Assembly (NCBI RefSeq): GCF_014200605.1
Contig: NZ_JACHCE010000001.1
Coordinates: 186,001 to 250,000 of the forward strand
Direction: 5' to 3'
DNA length: 64,000 nt
Source: Pedobacter cryoconitis
Lineage (GTDB): Bacteria; Bacteroidota; Bacteroidia; Sphingobacteriales; Sphingobacteriaceae
Of the stretch, positions 19,081 through 27,789 are shown one piece after another. Each line of letters opens with the position of its first letter. Positions within the stretch are counted from its first letter, which is position 1. The translations under genes were made by a program, and so were the position numbers. The notes beneath the pieces were generated by a model. That model searched no databases and was not told the origin of the DNA. It saw only the letters and a program-made list of their open reading frames with translations.

Positions 19081-20418
19081 TTGATAACTCCGCAAAAAGA
19101 TAAGAAATTTGGCCTGCCCCATGTGATACTCATTCTTGGGTTAAGTATCCTGCTTTGTGGCGAGGCCTATTTTGGTTACCGCCTGCATACAGATTCAATG
19201 GAGCAGGAGCAGATTAAAGAGGACTACAGTATGTCGAATAATATTACGTTCGGACTGTTTTCCGTAGATCAGTGGCGTGATCGGATGACCGAAGTTATTA
19301 ATGACCAGGTACATGATTTTAAGCTGACTAATGCACAAAAGAAGGATTTGCAGAAACAAGTGGAAGAAGAGCTTCATGGTCTGATTACCAAGACTGCTGC
19401 AGAGATCAATAAACCACAAAAAAGTCTGGGTGGCAAACTGAAAAAACTTGCGTTCAATAGTTTTGTGGATACTACTGACATACAAAAACAGGTACCGTCT
19501 TTTGCAAAAACGATCATCGATAAGGTGAATAGCCCTGCAAGCCACAAGAGGTTAAAGAGTATTGCGACCACTAAAATTGATCAGCTTGCCAACGAAACTT
19601 ATGACAGTACATCTGTTGCAAATGCTGCGGTGACAAAATATCTGTACAAAAAATATCGGGTTTCTAATCCGGCCGAATTTAATAAACAGATTAATTCCCG
19701 GTTAGCTGCCATTCGTACTGTTACCTATAATTATGCTTATGCTATGCTGGGCTGTGTTTTGTTTGCACTATGTTTATGGTGGTTCATGAGAAAGCAGGTA
19801 CAGCTGCAGACCACACTTTTTGTGATGTCGCTATTGTTTGCTTTTATTCTGTTAGCGGTAGGGATAACTGCATCAATTATAGAAGTCGATGCACGTATTG
19901 AGAGTTTGAATTTTATGCTGCTGGGCGAGAAAGTTACTTTTGAAAACCAGGTGTTATTTTTCCAGAGTAAAAGTATATTAGATATTGTTGAGGTGCTAGT
20001 GAAACAACCTAAACCTGATGCGGTTGTAGTGGGTGTTTTAATGCTTGTATTTATTATTATCCTGCCTGTTTTAAGAATAATTGCTAAGGGTATTCATCTG
20101 TTAAGCAGTAAAAAATTAGCTGAAAATAAAGTAGTGAAATATCTGACATTTGAGTCTGGTAAATGGGATATGGCCGATGTGATGGTAGTAGGTATCCTGA
20201 TGACTTATATTGGTTTGAATGGAATTTTAAAAAGCCAGCTTTCTAATTTGAACGTTCATAACAGTTTATTAACGACTACAACGGCCAATGATACTTCTTT
20301 GCAGCCCGGATATTTCATATTTGTGGTTTATGTAGTCTTTGAAATGTTGTTATCCTATATTTTAAAACGGATGACCAATGATCATGTGAGCGATCAGGAG
20401 AGTGATCCGCTGAGTTAA
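19081..20418 (+). CDS. PqiA-like multi-pass membrane protein with large N-terminal extension (copy 2)
   Basis: 445 residues, clearly a duplicate of the preceding gene: shared segments include EAYFGYRLHT, KEDYSxxNNITFGLFSVDQW, KPQKSxGGKLKKLA, NQVLFFQSKSILD and GKWDMADVMVVGILMTYIGL (PqiA-type core). It starts at TTG, because a TAA stop lies in frame 15 bases upstream and no early ATG exists. The C-terminal tail DHVSDQESDPLS differs from copy 1. Probably cotranscribed with copy 1; a perfect palindromic terminator follows. Confidence 0.8.
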   Translation: MITPQKDKKFGLPHVILILGLSILLCGEAYFGYRLHTDSMEQEQIKEDYSMSNNITFGLFSVDQWRDRMTEVINDQVHDFKLTNAQKKDLQKQVEEELHGLITKTAAEINKPQKSLGGKLKKLAFNSFVDTTDIQKQVPSFAKTIIDKVNSPASHKRLKSIATTKIDQLANETYDSTSVANAAVTKYLYKKYRVSNPAEFNKQINSRLAAIRTVTYNYAYAMLGCVLFALCLWWFMRKQVQLQTTLFVMSLLFAFILLAVGITASIIEVDARIESLNFMLLGEKVTFENQVLFFQSKSILDIVEVLVKQPKPDAVVVGVLMLVFIIILPVLRIIAKGIHLLSSKKLAENKVVKYLTFESGKWDMADVMVVGILMTYIGLNGILKSQLSNLNVHNSLLTTTTANDTSLQPGYFIFVVYVVFEMLLSYILKRMTNDHVSDQESDPLS

Positions 20419-20452
20419 TTGGGTGGAGATATTGGTTATTGGCTGGTTAGAA

Positions 20453-20494
20453 AATCAAAAAGGCTTTTGAGATATCTCAAAAGCCTTTTTGATT
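20453..20494 (+). terminator. Perfect 42-bp palindromic terminator
   Basis: A perfect inverted repeat of 21 plus 21 bases with no separating loop bases (aatcaaaaaggcttttgaga and its complement), with T-rich flanks on both strands. It separates the PqiA-like pair from the convergent SDR gene and can work in both directions. Confidence 0.85.
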
Positions 20495-20542
20495 AGTCAC
20501 AGTTAAATGAAAACCCCTTTTCATTTAAACGTAGTTATTGAA

Positions 20543-21295
20543 TTATAAATCTCTTAAACCACCGTCTAACAACAGTTCAGCACCCAGCATAAATGCAGAG
20601 TCATCAGAAGCCAGGTAAAGCGCTGCTGCTGCTAATTCTTCAGGAGCACCTAAACGTTTAACCGGAGTAAAGTTACCAAACGATTCTTTCATCGCTTTTG
20701 CTTCTTCTGCATTGCTGGCAATTGTGTCGAATACAGGTGTATCAACCGGGCCAGGCGTTAAGGCGTTCACGCGGATTTTACGTTCAAGCAGGTCAGCAGA
20801 GAAGCTTCTTGCCAGTGAGCGTACAGCAGCTTTTGTTGCTGAATAAGCCGCATGGTTCGGGATGCCTTTTCCGTTTACTGTCGAAGATACCAATACCACT
20901 GAAGCGCCATCTTTTAACACTGGAAGTGCTTTTTGAACTGAGAAGAATGCTCCTTTGAAGTTAATGTCGCTTACTTGATCAAATTGCTCTTCTGTAAAGT
21001 CTGCCAATGGGCCAAGCACGTATACACCTGCGTTAACAATCAGTATATCTACTTTTCCAAATTTTTCTTCAACGTTCTGGTAGATTCTGGTTAAATCACT
21101 TAAGCTGGAAACATCACCCTGAATACCCAGTCCATTTGGACCGATTTCTACAAGAGCTGCGTCAATGGTTGCCTGATTACGGCCGGTAACGGCTACTTTA
21201 GCACCTTCTTCTGCAAAACGTTTAGCTATTCCTAATCCTATACCGCTGGTACCACCTGTAACAACGGCTACTTTGTTTTTTAATTTTTGTGACAT
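20543..21295 (-). CDS. SDR family oxidoreductase
   Basis: 250-residue classical short-chain dehydrogenase. The cofactor loop TGGTSGIGLGIAKRF is at 14-28, VNAGVY at about 87-92, active-site Ser in LVSSTVNG, YSATKAA (YxxxK), and the C-terminal ELLLDGGLRDL typical of the family. TGR after the second strand suggests NADP. The substrate is unknown. It lies 83 bases downstream of a Crp/Fnr-type regulator in the same orientation. Confidence 0.93.
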   Translation of the reverse strand: MSQKLKNKVAVVTGGTSGIGLGIAKRFAEEGAKVAVTGRNQATIDAALVEIGPNGLGIQGDVSSLSDLTRIYQNVEEKFGKVDILIVNAGVYVLGPLADFTEEQFDQVSDINFKGAFFSVQKALPVLKDGASVVLVSSTVNGKGIPNHAAYSATKAAVRSLARSFSADLLERKIRVNALTPGPVDTPVFDTIASNAEEAKAMKESFGNFTPVKRLGAPEELAAAALYLASDDSAFMLGAELLLDGGLRDL

Positions 21296-21378
21296 TTTCT
21301 GATATTTTTATATCACAAAATTGCCGGGAATTCTTAGAAACAAAGATGAACTATCTTATGAAATAAGGGTGAACCAGT

Positions 21379-21966
21379 TCACTTTTTTCGGACTTTATCG
21401 TTGCGGATTTTGGATAAAAACTCTCTGGTCATATTCAGGTAGGAGGCTAAAGCATATTGAGGGAGGCGTTGAACGACCATGGGAAACTTTTCAACAAATT
21501 CGTTATACCGCTGTTCTGCATTTTGTGTAAGGTTGACGATAATGCGGCGGGCATAAAAAGCAGTGGACTTTTCGGCCATGATACGGAACAGTGTTTCCAG
21601 TTCGTGACTGGATGCTTTCAATTGTTGTTCAGTGTCGTAGTCAATCTGTAACACCAGGCTATCTTCCAGGGCAACTACAAATTGCGTTGCAGGGGTTTGA
21701 TAGATATAGCTATTGTAATCTGAGATCCACCAATCTTCTATGGCAAACTGGATCGTGTGATCGTTACCCTTTTCGTCGATCACGTAGGCACGGAATGCAC
21801 CTTTTAATACGTAAATACGGTGTTTGGCAATAAAACCGGGCTGGATAACAAACTGTTTTTTACTCACTCTTGTTAATTTAAAAGCAGCCAAAAGACTTTC
21901 CAGATTCTCAGGGGAAAGTTTGATTTTTTTGGATACGTTTTCAAGAAAAGGGGCGAGAGATTCCAT
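21379..21966 (-). CDS. Crp/Fnr family transcriptional regulator
   Basis: 195 residues with an N-terminal cyclic-nucleotide-binding-like jelly roll (FVIQPGFIAKHRIYVLKGAFRAYVIDEKGNDHTIQFAIEDWW) and a C-terminal HTH part ending LASYLNMTREFLSKIR. This is the short, cofactor-less Bacteroidota type. It lacks the cysteine cluster of Fnr and the full cAMP phosphate-binding cassette of Crp. It probably controls the adjacent SDR gene. Confidence 0.88.
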   Translation of the reverse strand: MESLAPFLENVSKKIKLSPENLESLLAAFKLTRVSKKQFVIQPGFIAKHRIYVLKGAFRAYVIDEKGNDHTIQFAIEDWWISDYNSYIYQTPATQFVVALEDSLVLQIDYDTEQQLKASSHELETLFRIMAEKSTAFYARRIIVNLTQNAEQRYNEFVEKFPMVVQRLPQYALASYLNMTREFLSKIRNDKVRKK

Positions 21967-22097
21967 TTTTGTTTTTTTGGTGATTCAGACAAATAGATTA
22001 GCAGTACAAATTACATTATATTGTTTCAAATAATTTCTGTCAGCAGGTAAATTTTGACGAGTAAATGAGAAGAATTATTTCCAATAGATGGCTTATG

Positions 22098-22386
22098 TTA
22101 TTTATCGGAAGTCTTTTTTTGCAGTACAGTAAAGTTCGATTTTCCAAAAACAGGGACTAAGCTATTTACTGTTAAACCCTGTACAACAATTGTAAATGCT
22201 CCTTTAATATCTGAGGTGTAAAATTCAATAGTACTTTTTCCGTCTGTCCGGGTATTTAAATTTGGTTCCCAGAATATGGTGGATTGTAATTCGGGAGCTG
22301 AAACTGGTTGATTGATATAATCAGGTAAATAAAAAATATGCGGCGAACCGATACTTTTTACCTTATAGGAATTATTCTTCGGTTCT
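22098..22386 (-). pseudogene. C-terminal fragment of a carboxypeptidase-regulatory / macroglobulin-like protein
   Basis: The minus strand reads, up to a TAA at 22098-22100, a protein-like sequence with STIFWEPNLNTRTDGKST, IEFYTSDIKGAFTIVVQGL and VLQKKTSDK at its end. The W-x-P-N, DGK and T-x-D-x-x-G-x-[FY]-T-[IV]-x-[IV]-x-G pattern is that of C-terminal domains of large Bacteroidota surface proteins with TonB plug or alpha-2-macroglobulin MG2-like domains. The frame stays open back to about 22560 but has no Met, so no complete gene exists. Upstream of about 22386 the sequence no longer looks protein-like and contains a GC-rich patch. Interpreted as a remnant. Confidence 0.6.
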
Positions 22387-22569
22387 TTGTTTGACGCGCA
22401 GCCATGATATCTGACCCAATGCCCGGCTATAACATATAGTCGCCCTTCTTCGGGGGGCGTTCCGCCGTCTCGGTGAATTTTACAGTTCAGTATCGAATTA
22501 TATAGTAAGTTGAAGGCTCCGGTTCCTAGCAGGCTGGAGCCTTTCAGTAATAATTGGCTTTTTTATTTG

Positions 22570-22610
22570 AGAAACCCGGGACCTAAGTTTATCATAGGAC
22601 CCGGGTTTCT
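22570..22610. repeat. Strong hairpin between a gene end and the fragment
   Basis: Arms agaaacccggg-a-cct and agg-a-cccgggtttct, 15 bases each with an A/A mismatch at the bulge and a loop of about 11 bases. It lies 19 bases beyond the stop of the minus-strand gene at 22629. Neither strand has a good T run, so it may be a degenerate terminator or an RNA stabiliser. Confidence 0.5.
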
Positions 22611-22628
22611 AGTTTATTTAATAATAAT

Positions 22629-23078
22629 TTAAATTAGAAAGAAGAATCTTGGGCTTCCCTCTCCTTTACTAGCAAGAGACATTGATTTTATCAAATGTCG
22701 ACTATCAAGCAACATAGTAAACAGCCTCTTACCATTATATTGGATTTCGTAGATATTGTCTGTCAATTCATCGGTCCCATTTATATTTTGTTGCGAAGCG
22801 GGTAAAGATTTGTAAGGTACTATTGTTATCTTTCTAAGATCTTTGTTTTGCAATAATTTATTTTGATAAGTTAATTGCAAATCTAAGATTTCATATCTTT
22901 TTTTGTTTATTGAATCATTTTGATCACCAATTGGAACAATAAAAGGATACAATGATTTTTTGTCAAGATTCTTTTTAGCTACGATAGCTAAATATGTCTC
23001 TATTTGTTTTTCATCATTACCCTGACTTTGTTTAAACATTATGCTTGAAAGGGTAAGTATTAAGAATAAAATTTTCAT
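22629..23078 (-). CDS. Exported hypothetical protein
   Basis: 149 residues with a hydrophobic N-terminus (MKILFLILTLSSIMFKQSQG) that may be a signal peptide. The body is polar, lysine-rich and shows no recognisable motif; it ends SPRFFFLI. It lies 14 bases downstream of the frameshifted lipoprotein gene in the same orientation, so the two were probably coexpressed. Function unknown. Confidence 0.6.
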   Translation of the reverse strand: MKILFLILTLSSIMFKQSQGNDEKQIETYLAIVAKKNLDKKSLYPFIVPIGDQNDSINKKRYEILDLQLTYQNKLLQNKDLRKITIVPYKSLPASQQNINGTDELTDNIYEIQYNGKRLFTMLLDSRHLIKSMSLASKGEGSPRFFFLI

Positions 23079-23092
23079 AATCTAATATATTA

Positions 23093-24506
23093 TTATTTAT
23101 TACAATTACCTGAATTTAATGGGGCATTTCCTGGGACAGTGTCTTTAGTAACATTACCAGGGAACTTACTATTTCTAACTTCTTGGCCAAAATTTCCAGG
23201 ATTATGTCCTCCTCCACCAGGCCAATTCCCTTCGTTGCTTTCCATATTTAATCCAGAAGCACGTATAATAGATAGACCAAAGTCGGTACAATTATAACTA
23301 TTCAGATTGTAAGTACCTTTATAATTCACAGAGGTATTTAATACATTTTGAAGTTGAGCTGGTTCTACAGGAATCGAAATCTTAACGTTGTACTTATGAC
23401 CTTCATCCATAATCAATGTACTAGATGATGAAGGTTTGAGTAGAGGATTTACTGGTTTATCTGGATAATAACCAAAAGTTCTTTTGGTATCTCCTTGTTG
23501 AATTGTTACAAAAGTATGACCTACTTCGGGATCTGCCGGGTTACCAGACCAGGTGTCTGTACTGTTGTTTTCTGGTTGATCAACATAGATGGTAATCGTC
23601 GCGGCTTTTTGACTATCAATGCATTGAAGATATTTTTTAATATCGGATATTTTTTCCCCAGGGGGATAATTAAAAAGAGTAAGGTCGAGTGACCAGGTGG
23701 CAGTTGGATTATTAGGGTTGCCATTATTACCCCCGCTGCCACCCGCTGCCCCGGGCGTGCCTGCATCGCCGCCACCACCACCTGTACCGCCACCGCCATA
23801 ACCACCGCCACCTCCTGGATTGCCACCACCACCACCTACACAGACTGTAGTTGTATTAGTAACACAAGTTTCTCCACCACCAACACCAACACATGCCGTT
23901 TCTGTGGCTGTATAACAATCCATGAAGCCATTGACAACTTTATCACCTGCCTTTTTAGGATTAATGTTTGTTGGGATTGTTGAGTTTTTAGTTCTGGAGA
24001 CAACTGAAATATTTGGTACAAACCAATTTTCTATAAACATGTGACCACTAAACTTCTTTCCTTTTTCCCAAATTTGATCTGGAATCATTGAAATCATTTC
24101 TGCTTTACTTCCTTCAAATGCTTTAGAGGTTGTCATCAGTCTCAGGTATAAGAGATTGTCTAAACGAGCACCAGGCAGGCCTCCATCTACCAGTGTAATT
24201 CTTGCATCAAGTTCCACAGGCACGAATACTGCAACTGTATCACCATTACTTTGTGAAAAGGCATTATCCCAATCTAACTTTCTTTCCCAATAAATCTTTT
24301 GAAAGAAATGACTGACCTGTGTAATTAGGCTCAATAATTTTTGAGTTATTTTCAAAACTTTCTTTTGCAGCAGAAATAGACGTTCCAACTATATCAGATT
24401 TATTTTGCGTTTCTGTTTTATCCTTTTTACAGGAAGTATAAGTCAGTGTAAGAAAAACTAGTGTGAAAACTAATTTAACTGAGCGATTTTTTAATATTTT
24501 TTCCAT
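23093..24506 (-). pseudogene. Frameshifted lipoprotein with Gly-rich linker and papain-like C-terminal domain
   Basis: The first frame starts at ATG 24504-24506 with a lipobox (LTYTSC, then KKDKTETQ) and reads to about 24300. There the frame changes and a second frame continues (RKLDWDNAFSQSNGDTVAVF to the end at 23093). One extra A in a run of four A near 24293-24300 would explain the shift. The C-terminal half has a Gly-rich linker of about 45 residues (about 23690-23850), then GHTFVTIQQGDTKRTFGYYP and NLNSYNCTDFGLSIIRASG, a His ... NC layout as in LRAT or NlpC-like permuted papain folds. Enzyme type is inferred. It could be a sequencing error or a real frameshift. Confidence 0.65.
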
Positions 24507-24650
24507 ACTTAATTTAAATTGCTCAAGTATAGATAATAAGTCGAATGGAAATTTTTTTATTACGTCAAATGTGATTTTATCGTGGTGATTTTTGGGCAAA
24601 TACGGAAACCCGTAATCATATCTACTAATTTGCGAGGTTTTCAATAATAC

Positions 24651-24887
24651 TTAAGAATCAAATTGTTCATATTCATCTATCATACGACCAATTGTTTCTA
24701 CCAAAATTGGATCAATATTATCTTCAGTTCTCCAACCCAGCTGGGCATTATCGTCGATGTAGGGTATAAGGCTTCCGTGTGCTTTTCCAGAAATGAATAA
24801 ATAGTAAACAAGATCTTTCCCAAATAGGTGAGCTGGTACAATATTTATTTTGATATTCTCAGCAAAAGTTAGTTCAAAAGGCTCCAT
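24651..24887 (-). CDS. Small hypothetical protein (78 residues)
   Basis: 78 residues from MEPFELTFAENIKINIV to MIDEYEQFDS; acidic, soluble, no signal peptide or membrane helix. The steady codon use and clean ATG suggest a real gene. No family recognised. It lies upstream of the frameshifted lipoprotein gene in the same direction, within the decayed patch. Confidence 0.55.
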   Translation of the reverse strand: MEPFELTFAENIKINIVPAHLFGKDLVYYLFISGKAHGSLIPYIDDNAQLGWRTEDNIDPILVETIGRMIDEYEQFDS

Positions 24888-24957
24888 AGTTACATGCTAT
24901 TCAATGGTAGTATAAGCTCTGGGAGATTATTCGGAATTCCTTTAACAGCTGTAATAT

Positions 24958-25584
24958 TTACACCTTTAGAAACCTAAAACTATCCATAAGATCGTCAGGA
25001 TAGGGATCACAAAGCGTTAGCAGCTGTTCAACGCTTAAATCTTTGCTTAGCCATAGTGACTCTTCATTTTTATCCAAAATAACTGGCATTCTGAATTTTG
25101 GATCATGGACTTTGCCTACAGTCTCATTTGCTGGAGTAGTCATTATTGTAAATGACCTGTAAATCTCACCTGATAATTTATCTTTCTATTGACTCCATAA
25201 GCCAGCAAAAGAAAATATCTCCCGATCATTCAATACAAACCTGTAAGGCAATGTCTCCCCGGTTTTCTTATCCCATTCATAAAAACCATCTGTAAGTACC
25301 AAACAGGTTTTATGTTTATGCAGCAGGGGAGCATATGTTTTCTTACCGGTGGCTTCTTCGCTCCGGGCATTTATCGTTGAGAAATCAAGTTTAGTACTTT
25401 GTGCCCAATATGGAACTAAACCAAAGTGAATCTGCTGGGCAATATCCGGTTAGTCAGAAGTAATTACTAAAGAATTTTGCGTTGGGGCAATGTTGTAATT
25501 TGCGCGATAATCATCAGGTAATTTAACCTGATAGGCTGCCATGATTTTATTTTGTTCCTGAGTCAATGTATATCGAGCGCACAT
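24958..25584 (-). pseudogene. SOS response-associated peptidase (SRAP / YedK / HMCES family) with two nonsense codons
   Basis: Reading from ATG 25582-25584, one frame gives a full 208-residue SRAP protein interrupted only by TAA at 25450-25452 and TAG at 25196-25198. Family features are present: catalytic Cys2 in MCARYTLT, NYNIAPTQ, INARSEEA, DGFYEW with the active-site Glu, and the active-site His in VHDPKFRMPVIL (the usual spacing is IHxRMPVIL, so three residues are extra here). SRAP proteins cross-link to abasic sites in single-stranded DNA. Only the last 61 residues have an intact frame. Inactive in this strain unless suppressed. Confidence 0.85.
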
Positions 25585-25600
25585 AAGTCAAAACGATTTA

Positions 25601-26604
25601 CTATTCAAACATCAAGCTTTGGCTTTTTGTTTTTAGGCCGGGGAGACATCTCATAATACTCGTCAATCTACACATTTCCTTGTGTTTTAGTCTATTTCTT
25701 AAATTTTGAAACTTGGTAAGTTTGTTGTCATGAGTCCAGGTGAATAATGGAAAAAGTCTTTCGTATTTGCCTGAATAAAGTTCTACAATTTCCAGAGCTT
25801 TCGGAATCAATTTAATATTGTAGGGTTCATCAGTCTTATTTGATCTATAGCTAAAACGTCCATTTACAAAATCTGTAGACTTTGTCTGGAGTAAATCGCC
25901 TATTCTTATTCCTCTGAGATAAACTTGCAATAAGAATATATATCTGCAGGTTGAAAGTAATGAAAATGGTTCTAGTTTTAATTGTTCAAGGGCACTCAGT
26001 TCTAAACTAGTCAGCTTTTGCTTTAAAGATTTAGTGGTTGGTATGGAATATTCCTTTATTTCCTTTGTAACACCTTTTTTAGAATATTCCAGGATGATTC
26101 CCCTAATAACTTTAATTTTCTTTTTAATGGTGTTATTAATATTTCCCAATTTGGATAAATTAAACACCATATTGCTAAACCACGCTTCATCAATTGCATC
26201 AACCAGGACAGATTCATCAACTTGTTTTCTGAGTGCTAGTATTTTGTCATAATACCCTGATTTGAATTCTTTTTCTAATCGAATTAATTCTAGATCAAAA
26301 CACTCTTTTAAAGTAAGCTGTTTTTCTGACCCAAATAAAGAACTTAAACTAGTTTCACCCTTTTGAACTTGAAAAAGTTCTCGCTCAGCTTCGGCAAATC
26401 TTTCAGAAAGCATATTATTAATATATGCTGCATTTGGACTTTTACTTTTTACTCTATCTGCTTTAAAGTCCCAGTCCTTTAATAAGCATTTATACAATAC
26501 CTTTTTTTTATTTTTCTATTAATAGTATATCTAAGTAAAATGGGATGAGTGCCATCTGCATAGGTTTTACCCTTGTATAAAGTAAGTTTAAGAGTGATAT
26601 TCAT
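25601..26604 (-). pseudogene. Tyrosine recombinase (phage/island integrase), frameshifted and truncated
   Basis: An N-terminal piece starts at ATG 26602-26604 (MNITLKLTLYKGKTYADGTH, the Arm-DNA-binding start) and stops about 40 residues later; a second frame continues from LYKCLLKDWDFKADRVKSK. The shift lies in a run of eight A near 26503-26513. The core-binding domain and the first catalytic Arg (YLRGIRIGDLL) are present. The HxxR and Tyr motifs are missing: the frame runs into unrelated sequence at about 25690. It lies beside the 3' end of ssrA, a common integrase target. Confidence 0.8.
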
Positions 26605-26710
26605 GGTGTCAACAGTTTTTTGAGCCCCGGTGTCAACATGGTGTCAACAAAAAGCGTTCAATTTGATACCAAAAATACTAAAAAAAATAGTAAAACGGCT
26701 TAAAAGAAAA

Positions 26711-26743
26711 GACGGTTAAGATTTTGTGTCAATCTTAACCGTC
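26711..26743 (-). terminator. Intrinsic terminator of ssrA
   Basis: Arms gacggttaagatt and aatcttaaccgtc are perfectly complementary around a 7-nt loop. On the minus strand the hairpin is followed by TTTTCTTTTA. It starts about 12 bases after the 3' CCA end of the tmRNA. Confidence 0.88.
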
Positions 26744-26754
26744 CTGTTCGCTGT

Positions 26755-27120
26755 TGGTGGAGCCGAAGGGGTTCGAACCCTTGTCCAGTTGCGTGGCAAA
26801 TTATGCCTTCTACATGCTTATTTTCCACTTTATTTTCGGGATCAGACGGGCCGGAAACCTACCTTGCCTTTCTCCTTAGGTATTTTATCTCACAACTGTA
26901 CCATACCTTACAATTGCCAGCGTAATTATTTCGATGCCCCTGATTCCGGCCTAAAAACGCGGCAGCCAGAGGGACAAAAGCTATTTAATTCTAAATTAAG
27001 CAGCTAAGGCGTAGTTATTTTCGCCAATCAAAGTGTGAACGTTCACTTTAAAGTGCTCCCCGTACAACGCACTGCATGCTAACATACGTACCTCCGCCCT
27101 GTCAAATCCAAAACGGCCCC
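26755..27120 (-). ncRNA. ssrA: Transfer-messenger RNA
   Basis: tmRNA that rescues stalled ribosomes and tags their products. The 5' end GGGGCCG pairs with CGGCTCC near the 3' end, giving a 7-bp acceptor stem with encoded CCA. The T arm GGGTTCGAACCCC is present at the 3' side. The tag reading frame at 26996-27025 encodes GENNYALAA before TAA, the expected Bacteroidota tag ending ALAA. The length of about 366 bases is normal. The 3' end faces the broken integrase. Confidence 0.96.
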
Positions 27121-27316
27121 AATACGTACATGATAATTGTGGTTAACTACTCCTTTTCAATTATCATCTGCAAAATTACGAAATATTATGCCAATTTCTA
27201 TATAAAAGAGTCATTTAAGCCATTAATCGAGAAGACTGTTAGTAATCAGTAGCTTACGATGAGCCAGGTTCTATAAGTTGAATATCAGAAGATCAGTGAA
27301 ATTTTAAATTTAATCT

Positions 27317-27352
27317 ATTTATGACAGAGGAGCTTGCCCCTCTGTCATAAAT
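27317..27352 (-). terminator. Hairpin terminator after the SRPBCC gene
   Basis: Arms atttatgacagagg and cctctgtcataaat are 14 bases and perfectly complementary around an 8-nt loop, 10 bases past the stop of the SRPBCC gene. The T content on the minus strand is moderate (AGATTAAATTTAAAATTT). Confidence 0.7.
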
Positions 27353-27362
27353 ATGGTTTACC

Positions 27363-27788
27363 TCAATTCTCTACATACCCTTTCAAAGACTTACCAATAA
27401 TTTCAGTCCAGCCGGCAGCAAAACTTTCCTTAACAAAAGAAGGGTTGTTCTGAGGAAATGTTTCCAGTCCTTCGTGCGTAAGTTTTAACCTCGTTTGATC
27501 GCCCTCAGCAAACAGTTCAAATGTGACCTGTGAATCACCATGGTAGTCCTTATAACTCCAGGTATAACTCAATTTCTGATGAGGAATAACCTCAGTTATC
27601 TTGCACAGATGTGTGTACATATTACCTTTATCACCAGCATCGAAAGTAAACCCGAACCCCTTTTCAAGCTTAAATTCTGACAGATCAAAATACCATTGCT
27701 TCATTTCATTTTTGTCAGTAATGGCTTTCCAGACTTTTTCTACAGGCGCGTTATAAGTCCGTTCAATTACAAATGGTTGGTTTTTCAT
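27363..27788 (-). CDS. SRPBCC (AHSA1-like) protein
   Basis: 141 residues of the Aha1-type START-like family: FVIERTYNAPVEKVWKAITDKNEMKQWYF is the diagnostic opening, and the C-terminal ETFPQNNPSFVKESFAAGWTEIIGKSLKGYV closes it. The start is the ATG at 27786-27788, since the longer frame would include the ArsR gene's 3' end. It lies one base after the ArsR-family gene stop, a typical ArsR-SRPBCC operon. Ligand unknown. Confidence 0.9.
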   Translation of the reverse strand: MKNQPFVIERTYNAPVEKVWKAITDKNEMKQWYFDLSEFKLEKGFGFTFDAGDKGNMYTHLCKITEVIPHQKLSYTWSYKDYHGDSQVTFELFAEGDQTRLKLTHEGLETFPQNNPSFVKESFAAGWTEIIGKSLKGYVEN

Positions 27789-27789
27789 G

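Noticed and set aside
22386..22480. Integron attC-like site near the GC-rich patch (GTTATAG / CTATAAC)
   Set aside because: The core sites do not match the RYYYAAC/GTRRRRY consensus closely and no integron integrase is in the window.
23690..23850. CRISPR-like or tandem DNA repeat
   Set aside because: The repetitive bases are GGx glycine codons of a Gly-rich linker within a coding frame, irregular in period, with no spacers.
26726..27007. Open frame of 93 codons across the tmRNA
   Set aside because: It is the antisense of ssrA; the structured RNA and its tag frame on the minus strand explain the sequence.
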